Below, one piece after another: positions 1 to 7,686 of a stretch of 7,686 nucleotides of DNA. The position numbers and the translations under genes were made by a program. A model generated the notes under the pieces. That model was given only the letters and a program-made list of their open reading frames with translations. It searched no databases and was not told where the DNA came from. Where the stretch lies: contig DAOVNV010000115.1 of assembly GCA_030630015.1 (NCBI GenBank), positions 1 through 7,686 of the forward strand. Direction: 5' to 3'. Numbering within the stretch: position 1 is the stretch's first letter; the number at the start of each line of letters is the position of its first letter. The DNA comes from Desulfuromonadales bacterium (lineage in GTDB: Bacteria > Desulfobacterota > Desulfuromonadia > Desulfuromonadales > BM103).

Positions 1-50
1 CCGCGCCGCTGAAGCTCCGTGCGGGCTTCGAATATATGATCACATTTTGA
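1..50 (+). CDS. C-terminal end of a probable outer-membrane beta-barrel protein (partial)
   Basis: Only the last 15 codons are in the window. Read from position 3, the frame gives a tail ending R-A-G-F-E-Y-M-I-T-F followed by TGA at 48-50. Alternating hydrophobic and polar residues with a terminal phenylalanine are the classic C-terminal strand signature recognised by the BAM machinery in Gram-negative outer-membrane barrels. A strong hairpin terminator begins three bases after the stop, which supports this being a genuine gene end. The family cannot be named from 15 residues, and another frame (from position 2) also stays open across this stretch. The call rests on the strand pattern plus the terminator. 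Confidence 0.5.
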   Translation, partial: APLKLRAGFEYMITF

Positions 51-52
51 AG

Positions 53-83
53 AAAGGCCCGAACGTTTCCATTCGGGCCTTTT
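53..83. terminator. Bidirectional hairpin terminator between convergent genes
   Basis: An 11-bp perfect stem pairs 53-63 (AAAGGCCCGAA) with 72-82 (TTCGGGCCTTT) around an 8-base loop. On the plus strand it is followed by TTTTCGATT and on the minus strand by a short TTTCTT tract, so it can serve both the gene ending at 50 and the lipoprotein gene ending at 119. The T tracts are short, but the A/T base of the stem extends them. Confidence 0.8.
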
Positions 84-118
84 CGATTCATACCGGGACA
101 ATTGCCGCCATATCTTGA

Positions 119-697
119 TCAATAATTCAGAGCCTTGTCCTTCCAGTACTTGGTTCCCGCCAGGTTGATCTTGGCCAGCAGGCCCGATTCCGTAAGCGTG
201 TAGGCTTCCATATCCGAGGTGATTGAAATTTCCCCGCCGGCTGAACCTCCCTTGCTTTCCGACCTGGCGGCAGCATCGGCCTGGGCACCGAAATCCCAAC
301 CCTGGTAGATAAAGCGGTCCAAGGCTGCAGTGGTGTGGAAAACGAACACCACCCGGATATCCTGAACTCCCAGCCCGAGGCCGAGACCGACCTGGGCCAT
401 CTTCATATAGAACTTCTGGCCGGTATCTTTATAGACGGCCACACCGTAGCCGCCGCCCCCGCCAACAAACAGAACCTGCGCATTCACATTGCTGAAAACG
501 GCATAGCCGGCTGCGCGCTGGATTTTCTCCCGGGCAGAGGCTTTGTGCAGGTACAGTTCTTCAAGGGTTTTCGTTTTCATGGCGTCAATCGCCGCCCGCT
601 TCTCATCAACCGTACCGCGCACCGGCCCCAGACAGCCCGCCAGGAACAGGAGCAGCCCAATAATCCAGAGCATCTTTATTGCTGAACGCATCGTCAT
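119..697 (-). CDS. SYLF-domain (YSC84-like) lipoprotein
   Basis: The product is 192 residues from the preferred ATG at 697. That start has GGAGGAG about five bases upstream; the longer GTG/ATG starts at 712/709 would place this Shine-Dalgarno inside the coding region. A hydrophobic signal segment (about residues 9-20) ends in the lipobox L-A-G-C with the lipidated cysteine at residue 22. The +2 residue is leucine, so sorting to the outer membrane is likely. The mature part matches the SYLF/YSC84 family (Pfam Ysc84): G-Y-A-V-F-S-N-V, then a glycine run (VGGGGGYG), a glycine-rich GLGLGLGVQ stretch, and A-L-D-R-F-I-Y-Q-G-W-D-F-G-A-Q-A. SYLF domains bind lipid in eukaryotic homologues; the bacterial role is poorly defined, so an envelope function is inferred. 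The gene is monocistronic here, convergent with the barrel gene and divergent from tRNA-Ser. Confidence 0.85.
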   Translation of the reverse strand: MTMRSAIKMLWIIGLLLFLAGCLGPVRGTVDEKRAAIDAMKTKTLEELYLHKASAREKIQRAAGYAVFSNVNAQVLFVGGGGGYGVAVYKDTGQKFYMKMAQVGLGLGLGVQDIRVVFVFHTTAALDRFIYQGWDFGAQADAAARSESKGGSAGGEISITSDMEAYTLTESGLLAKINLAGTKYWKDKALNY

Positions 698-757
698 TCT
701 CTCCTCCATCACCTATCCAAAAAACTGTTTACTGTCAAAGTACACCGAGATTCTCTG

Positions 758-787
758 ATATTATTCCAGAAAAGGTCGAGGAAACAA
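758..787 (-). promoter_or_regulatory. Candidate sigma-70 promoter of the lipoprotein gene
   Basis: On the minus strand TTGTTT (787-782) and TAATAT (763-758) are separated by 18 bases. Transcription would start near 751, giving a leader of about 55 nt before the ATG at 697. Recognised by eye only. Confidence 0.35.
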
Positions 788-836
788 ATGAAATTTCTTG
801 CCGCTTTTCACGGCCGGGAGGACAGGCACAACCCTC

Positions 837-865
837 TTTACAGAAAGAGCCGCTTGGTGTATGTT
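837..865 (+). promoter_or_regulatory. Candidate promoter of tRNA-Ser
   Basis: TTTACA (837-842) and TATGTT (860-865) are separated by exactly 17 bases, and the expected start near 872 would leave a tRNA leader of only about six bases. The -35 box lies inside a small hairpin (CTCTTT 834-839 with AAAGAG 844-849). The -10 match is modest. Confidence 0.4.
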
Positions 866-877
866 TCTCCTTTTCGT

Positions 878-967
<90 letters not shown>

Positions 968-990
968 TCTTCTTTGTGCCATACTTTTCG

Positions 991-1130
991 TAACTAGTTT
1001 AGCGAGCCCGATTTTTGTGCTCTGGCAAGGCGCGAGCAGCGCAGAAGCGCAGCATGCAACAGGTATGTGAGCATTTGAGCAGCACAGCAACGCGGCTAGA
1101 GTGCAAAAGGCGGGAAGTGCTGAATAGTTA
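991..1130 (+). repeat. Non-coding palindromic repeat, copy 1 (between tRNA-Ser and SRP RNA)
   Basis: Positions 1006-1130 align without gaps to 4214-4338 with 11 differences in 125 bases; weaker similarity reaches back to 997. The copy folds as a long imperfect hairpin. TAACTA (991-996) pairs with TAGTTA (1125-1130), TTTAGC (998-1003) with GCTGAA (1119-1124), CCCG (1007-1010) with CGGG (1111-1114), and 1013-1026 with 1095-1108 in 14 consecutive pairs counting G-T wobbles. A small central hairpin pairs CATGC (1053-1057) with GTATG (1063-1067). The inner region also holds direct repeats of GAGCAGC(G/A)CAG. No open frame is conserved as protein and no flanking target duplication was seen. It could be a MITE-like or REP-like element or a transcribed structured RNA; the sequence alone does not decide. 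Confidence 0.85.
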
Positions 1131-1149
1131 CCGTTTTCCTTGCCGTTAG

Positions 1150-1259
1150 AAGTGACAGCCGGGTCCCGCGCAACGGACGGTCGTGAACTCCGTCAGGCCC
1201 GGAAGGGAGCAGCGGCAACGGCCTCAGCCGTGTGCCGCGGGGGTGCCTGGCTGTCACTT
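1150..1259 (+). ncRNA. ffs: Small signal recognition particle RNA (4.5S RNA)
   Basis: This RNA binds the M domain of Ffh and, with FtsY, targets nascent inner-membrane proteins to the translocon. The diagnostic domain IV sequence GTCAGGCCCGGAAGGGAGCA lies at 1192-1211, with the GGAA tetraloop at 1201-1204 closed by C1200-G1205 and the asymmetric A/G/C-rich internal loop that contacts Ffh. The ends form a perfect 11-bp helix, AAGTGACAGCC (1150-1160) with GGCTGTCACTT (1249-1259). After one mismatch the helix can continue as GCCGTTA (1142-1148) with TGATGGC (1261-1267), including two wobble pairs, so the mature RNA may be nearer 126 nt. It is the short bacterial type without an Alu domain. No terminator separates it from dnaX, which starts 35-43 bases downstream. 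The exact 5' and 3' ends are inferred from pairing. Confidence 0.93.
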
Positions 1260-1302
1260 GTGATGGCAAGCCGCCTCTAGCCCGAGGGCAACAGCTAATC
1301 TT

Positions 1303-2961
1303 ATGGCCTACCTGGTACTGGCCCGCAAGTGGCGTCCACAGAATTTCGCCGATCTGATCGGCCAGGAGCATGTCGGCCAGACGCTGGCCAATGCGATCCG
1401 TTCCGGTCGCATCCACCATGCTTTCTTGTTCACCGGAGCCCGCGGCGTCGGTAAAACCTCGGCAGCCCGCATCCTGGCCAAGGCCCTGAATTGTGAAAAG
1501 GGCCTGTCCGACCAGCCCTGCAACGAATGTTCCTCTTGTACTGAAATCACGGCCGGTCGGAATCTGGACGTTCTTGAGATCGATGGCGCCTCCAACACCG
1601 GCGTCGACGACATCCGCGCGCTACGCGAAAACATCCGCTACCTGCCCTCCCGCTCCCGATTCAAGATCTTCATCATCGATGAAGTCCATATGCTTTCGAC
1701 CAACGCCTTCAACGCGTTGCTGAAAACCCTGGAAGAACCTCCAGACCATGCGAAATTCATTTTCGCAACAACGGAACCGCACAAAATCCCGATTACTATC
1801 CTGTCGCGCTGCCAGCGCTTCGATTTTCGCAAGATTCCGCTGCAGCGGGTCACGCAACTCCTGCGCAAAATTTCCACTGCCGAAAAGCTCCAGATTTCGG
1901 ACCAGAGCCTGGCCCTGGTTGCCAGGCACGGTGAAGGCAGTATGCGCGATGCACTCTCGACCCTTGACCAGGTCATTGCCTTCAGCGGCGAGCAGGTCAA
2001 TGACGATGACGTCCAGGCTTTGCTTGGCATGGTCGATCGCCGCCTGCTGCTTGACACACTTGATGCGATCCTGCAGCGTGACAGCCGTCGGCTGCTCGAT
2101 ATTGTTCGCCGTGTCGATCAACTGGGTCACGCCCTGAGACAATTCACCTTGGAACTGGTCGAGCTTGTCAGAGGACTGGTGATCTGCAAAGTGGTCGCCG
2201 AACCGGAGGAACTGCTTGATCTGGTTGGCGATGAATTGAAGGAACTCCAGAAACTTGCCGAAACCTCCAGCCTGGAGGACCTGCAACGCATCGTTACACT
2301 GCTGATGAAGGCTCAGGCCGAACTCGCCCAGAGTCCTTTCCCTTTGCTGACCCTTGAAATGGTACTTGTAAAGGTGGCCAATCTGGCACCGACCCAGGAA
2401 ATCGGTCGGCTGATACAACATCTGGAAAGTCTGGAGAAACGCCTGGCCGGGGGAAGCGGCCTGTCGACTGCCAGTCCCCCTCAGCCAAACAAGGCCCCGA
2501 CCGGAGAGCCAACGCCAAAAAAGCCTGAAGCCCCCGTCGCCACATCGACCGACAACAAGGACTGGCAGGGGCTGGTTGAACAGGTCAAGCAGAGCCGCCC
2601 CATACTCGGGACGGTTCTTGAACATGGCCGCCTGCTCAAGTTCAAGCCCCCCCTGCTGGAAATAGGCTATCCTAAAGGATCCGGCATGCTGGTCCAGATC
2701 CAGGACCAGGAAACCTGCCGGGAGCTTGAGACACTGGCCGAGGCCTATTTTCATCAAAAAGTCACTTTAAAGATTCTGACCCTTGTTGACGAACAGCAGG
2801 ACGCTCCGCCTTCACTAGCCGAAACCCGGCAGGCCCGGGAAACCGACCGTATGCGCCGCCTGCGGGAAGATGCCATGGAACATCCGGCACTGAAGTCTGT
2901 TCTGGAGATTTTTGATGGGGAGGTCAGAAGCATCACCCCTACGGATAAAGGCTTTGTTTGA
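1303..2961 (+). CDS. dnaX: DNA polymerase III subunits tau and gamma (clamp loader ATPase)
   Basis: The 552-residue product is the ATPase motor of the clamp loader, which opens and loads the beta sliding clamp; tau also links the loader to polymerase cores. The N-terminus MAYLVLARKWRP is typical of the family. The AAA+ features are intact: Walker A GARGVGKTS (45-53), a zinc module of C64, C73, C76 and C79, Walker B IIDEVHM with D126-E127, sensor residues in FATTEP (about 154-159), and the SRC motif with arginine finger R169. A proline- and lysine-rich linker (about 390-425) leads to the tau-specific C-terminal region. The linker contains a programmed -1 frameshift site (separate entry) predicted to give a 408-residue gamma. 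The ATG at 1303 has only a weak GAGGG about 14 bases upstream, and an in-frame stop at 1261 limits extension. SRP RNA lies immediately upstream and ybaB follows 95 bases downstream. Confidence 0.96.
   Translation: MAYLVLARKWRPQNFADLIGQEHVGQTLANAIRSGRIHHAFLFTGARGVGKTSAARILAKALNCEKGLSDQPCNECSSCTEITAGRNLDVLEIDGASNTGVDDIRALRENIRYLPSRSRFKIFIIDEVHMLSTNAFNALLKTLEEPPDHAKFIFATTEPHKIPITILSRCQRFDFRKIPLQRVTQLLRKISTAEKLQISDQSLALVARHGEGSMRDALSTLDQVIAFSGEQVNDDDVQALLGMVDRRLLLDTLDAILQRDSRRLLDIVRRVDQLGHALRQFTLELVELVRGLVICKVVAEPEELLDLVGDELKELQKLAETSSLEDLQRIVTLLMKAQAELAQSPFPLLTLEMVLVKVANLAPTQEIGRLIQHLESLEKRLAGGSGLSTASPPQPNKAPTGEPTPKKPEAPVATSTDNKDWQGLVEQVKQSRPILGTVLEHGRLLKFKPPLLEIGYPKGSGMLVQIQDQETCRELETLAEAYFHQKVTLKILTLVDEQQDAPPSLAETRQARETDRMRRLREDAMEHPALKSVLEIFDGEVRSITPTDKGFV
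2503..2573 (+). promoter_or_regulatory. Programmed -1 ribosomal frameshift signal in dnaX
   Basis: The heptamer A AAA AAG lies at 2517-2523, in the phase needed for tandem slippage (zero frame CCA AAA AAG, residues 405-407). After a -1 slip the next codon is GCC (2523-2525) and then TGA (2526-2528), giving a 408-residue product. A Shine-Dalgarno-like GGAGAG (2503-2508) sits 8 bases upstream. Starting 5 bases after the heptamer, AGCCCC (2529-2534) can pair with GGGGCT (2568-2573), enclosing a smaller GTCG/CGAC hairpin (2536-2539/2546-2549). All three parts of the E. coli dnaX cassette are therefore present at similar spacing. Frameshifting itself is inferred; the A6 run could alternatively act by transcriptional slippage. 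Confidence 0.8.
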
Positions 2962-3056
2962 ACCCCGAAACGAGGCACGGGGAGCGGGGCACGCGAAAAA
3001 ACAACGGCACAATCTTTTATAAAAAATCAACGACAAACATTAACTGGAGGAAGAAG

Positions 3057-3371
3057 ATGGCTAAAGGTCTTGGCAACATTATGAAACAGGCGCAGATGAT
3101 GCAGAAAAAGATGGCAGAGCTGCAATCGGAGTTGGAGCAGCGCCAGGTGGAGGCAACTGCCGGCGGGGGCATGGTGACCGCCGTGGTCACCGGTAAGCAG
3201 CAGCTCGTTTCGCTGAATATCGACCCGGCGGCTGTTGACCCTGAAGATGTGGAAATGCTGCAAGACCTGGTCGTAGCGGCCGTGAACGAAGCCGTCCGCA
3301 AAAGCCAGGAAATGGTTCAGCAGGAGATGAGCAAGGTCACCGGCGGCATGAATATTCCAGGGCTCTGCTGA
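3057..3371 (+). CDS. ybaB: YbaB/EbfC-family nucleoid-associated DNA-binding protein
   Basis: The 104-residue product belongs to a family of small dimeric nucleoid-associated proteins, usually about 100-110 residues, that bind DNA as a tweezer-shaped dimer. Visible features are a methionine- and glutamine-rich amphipathic first helix (IMKQAQMMQKKMAELQSEL, about residues 8-26), the glycine-rich turn TAGGGMVTAVVTGKQQLVSLNID (described here by its ends T36 to D58), the P-x-D-x-E-M-L-Q-D-L stretch, and the C-terminal helix of the fold followed by a methionine/glycine tail. The ATG at 3057 is chosen because GGAGG (3046-3050) lies six bases upstream; an upstream TTG at 2958 would add 33 residues without family resemblance. 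The gene follows dnaX with no intervening terminator, the usual dnaX-ybaB-recR order, so cotranscription with dnaX is likely. Confidence 0.95.
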   Translation: MAKGLGNIMKQAQMMQKKMAELQSELEQRQVEATAGGGMVTAVVTGKQQLVSLNIDPAAVDPEDVEMLQDLVVAAVNEAVRKSQEMVQQEMSKVTGGMNIPGLC

Positions 3372-3596
3372 AAAAAACATTCGGCATTCGGACTTGGGGC
3401 CGGTCCGCAAATCGGCTGAAAATTGCCGATATTGGTTGAAAACCTTGACCTTCACCAGTAATTATTTTAGCCAAACAAAAAAAATTTACTGAGCCTAAAG
3501 GCTTGATTCGCTTATTTTTTCAGTCAGGCGAAAAAAATTTGATGCCTTTAAAAGGTGACTAAAGTTCCATAAACTGTTGAATTTCTGAAAAAAATT
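3372..3596 (+). other. AT-rich spacer between ybaB and recR
   Basis: No gene is visible in these 225 bases. Just after the ybaB stop are two small tandem hairpins, CGGAC/GTCCG (3389-3393/3403-3407) and ATCGGC/GCCGAT (3411-3416/3425-3430), neither followed by a T tract. From about 3460 the base composition drops sharply in GC. Three A tracts of seven or eight bases begin at 3477, 3531 and 3588, the first two continuing as TTT. AGCC/GGCT (3492-3495/3500-3503) forms a small hairpin upstream of the T6 run at 3515-3520, a weak terminator candidate. A recR promoter is expected here, but I found no convincing -35/-10 pair. Confidence 0.5.
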
Positions 3597-4196
3597 ATGT
3601 TAGACTCCATCCCGTCTTTTACCCGATTGGTAAACGAACTGGCCAAGTTTCCCGGCATTGGCAGCAAAACAGCCACCCGTTTGGCTTTTTTCTTGCTCCG
3701 TCAACCGTCGGCTGAAGCTGAGGCTTTGGCTGACGCAATTCTGGACTTGAAGCGCCGTACCAGGTTCTGCTCCGTCTGTTATCATATCACCGAGACGGAC
3801 CCCTGCCAGCTCTGTTCAGATACAGCCAGGGATGCTCATCTGCTCTGTGTTGTGGAGGAGCCTCAGGATCTGCTCGCTGTGGAGCGCAGCCACTCATTTC
3901 GTGGCCGCTATCACGTACTGCATGGCTCCCTGTCGCCTTTGGATGGCATCGGGCCGAACGACCTGAAAATCTCCCAATTGATGGAGCGCCTGCAAAGCGG
4001 AGAAGTTGAGGAAGTTCTGATTGCAACCAACTTCACCGTGGAAGGCGATGCAACGGCACTGTACCTGGCCAGGCTGATACAGCCGCTGGGTATACGAGTG
4101 ACGCGGCTCGCTTATGGCATTCCGATGGGCAGTGAGCTTGAGTACGTGGACGAAGCAACCGTCAACCGGGCAGTCGAAGGACGACGGGAAATTTAA
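3597..4196 (+). CDS. recR: Recombination mediator protein RecR
   Basis: RecR acts with RecO (and RecF) to load RecA onto SSB-coated single-stranded gaps. The 199-residue product has the family's usual length (about 200). In order it shows an N-terminal helix-hairpin-helix (F-P-G-I-G-S-K-T-A-T-R-L-A, residues 18-30), a zinc finger with C58, C61, C70 and C73, a Toprim domain opening with L-L-C-V-V-E-E-P-Q-D (82-91) and running through T-N-F-T-V-E-G-D-A-T-A-L-Y (144-156), and the C-terminal motif L-A-Y-G-I-P-M-G-S-E-L-E-Y-V-D (171-185). The ATG at 3597 is nearly forced: an in-frame stop lies at 3570-3572. It has no recognisable Shine-Dalgarno, only an A-rich leader, so translation may be weak or leader-dependent. 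It follows ybaB after a 225-base AT-rich gap, longer than in a tight operon, so a separate promoter is plausible. Confidence 0.97.
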   Translation: MLDSIPSFTRLVNELAKFPGIGSKTATRLAFFLLRQPSAEAEALADAILDLKRRTRFCSVCYHITETDPCQLCSDTARDAHLLCVVEEPQDLLAVERSHSFRGRYHVLHGSLSPLDGIGPNDLKISQLMERLQSGEVEEVLIATNFTVEGDATALYLARLIQPLGIRVTRLAYGIPMGSELEYVDEATVNRAVEGRREI

Positions 4197-4204
4197 TTGT
4201 AAGT

Positions 4205-4338
4205 GTTCAGCAGGCCCGATTTTTGTGCTCAGGCAAGGCTCGAGCAGCGCAGAAGCACAGCATACACCAAGTATGTGAGCATTTGAGCAGCACAGCAACG
4301 CAGCTAGCGTGCAAAAGGCGGAATGTGCTGTATAGTTA
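4205..4338 (+). repeat. Non-coding palindromic repeat, copy 2 (between recR and nifJ)
   Basis: This is the second copy of the element at 997-1130, in the same orientation and offset by exactly 3208 bases with no gaps over the aligned 125 bases (4214-4338, 11 differences). It begins nine bases after the recR stop and ends 58 bases before the nifJ ATG. The central hairpin is retained as CATAC (4261-4265) with GTATG (4271-4275), where copy 1 has a G-T wobble. The arms 4221-4228 and 4309-4316 still pair (TTTTGTGC with GTGCAAAA, two wobbles), and TTCAGC (4206-4211) pairs with GCTGTA (4327-4332) apart from one mismatch. Overall pairing is weaker than in copy 1, and the outermost TAACTA/TAGTTA arms are absent. 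Confidence 0.85.
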
Positions 4339-4396
4339 TATATTTTATCGGTCAGATTCGAACACCATAGCGATAACACAGTAAAAGGAGGAGACA

Positions 4397-7686
<3,290 letters not shown>

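Noticed and set aside
733..738. Perfect TTGACA on the minus strand upstream of the lipoprotein gene
   Set aside because: At 16-18 bases spacing there is only ATAGGT/TAGGTG as -10, and the start would fall at or inside the coding start. The upstream TTGTTT/TAATAT pair fits better.
1621..2757. 378-codon open frame on the minus strand opposite dnaX
   Set aside because: Antisense shadow of dnaX in a codon-biased gene. Its protein is low-complexity in character with no family resemblance.
2963..2989. GC-rich CCCCG...CGGGG hairpin and GGCACG repeats between dnaX and ybaB
   Set aside because: Short stem with a 10-base loop and no T tract; too short to call a repeat family or terminator from this window.
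2958..3056. Possible 33-residue N-terminal extension of YbaB from a TTG codon
   Set aside because: The extension reads over a GC-rich spacer, has no family resemblance, and the internal ATG at 3057 has a strong Shine-Dalgarno.
3389..3430. Two tandem hairpins after ybaB as a terminator
   Set aside because: Stems are only 5-6 bp and no T tract follows on either strand.

Overview
The window looks like chromosomal DNA of a moderately GC-rich Gram-negative anaerobe, most plausibly a deltaproteobacterium of the Desulfuromonas/Geobacter/Pelobacter group. That placement is an inference. It rests on a one-piece pyruvate:ferredoxin oxidoreductase, the tRNA-Ser / SRP RNA / dnaX / ybaB / recR gene order, an outer-membrane-type lipoprotein and a probable beta-barrel C-terminus. 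No phage, transposase or CRISPR sequence is visible.

Layout. Positions 1-50 hold the last codons of a plus-strand gene, probably an outer-membrane beta-barrel. It converges, across a hairpin terminator (53-83), on a minus-strand SYLF-domain lipoprotein gene (119-697). A divergent spacer carries a candidate promoter on each strand, and then tRNA-Ser(GGA) with an encoded CCA end (878-965). Next come a non-coding imperfect palindrome (991-1130), the small SRP RNA (about 1150-1259), dnaX (1303-2961), ybaB (3057-3371), an AT-rich spacer, recR (3597-4196), a second copy of the palindrome (4205-4338), and the first 1096 codons of nifJ/por (4397 to the window end, open).

How the parts work together. 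The SRP RNA, dnaX, ybaB and recR form a widely conserved housekeeping cluster: membrane protein targeting, the clamp-loader ATPase, a nucleoid-associated protein and a recombination mediator. The PFOR gene is an independent central-carbon gene that interconverts pyruvate and acetyl-CoA with ferredoxin or flavodoxin.

Most notable points. (1) dnaX carries a complete E. coli-like programmed -1 frameshift cassette: an upstream SD-like element, A AAA AAG, a -1 frame stop one codon later and a downstream GC stem. It predicts a 408-residue gamma protein beside the 552-residue tau. (2) Two roughly 134-bp copies of a non-coding, hairpin-forming repeat lie 3208 bp apart, each just upstream of a gene expected to be highly expressed. 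(3) The PFOR has an extra CxCxxC cysteine motif beside the usual cluster ligands. Nothing here amounts to a wholly new system; the window is mainly core genome with these three points worth follow-up.
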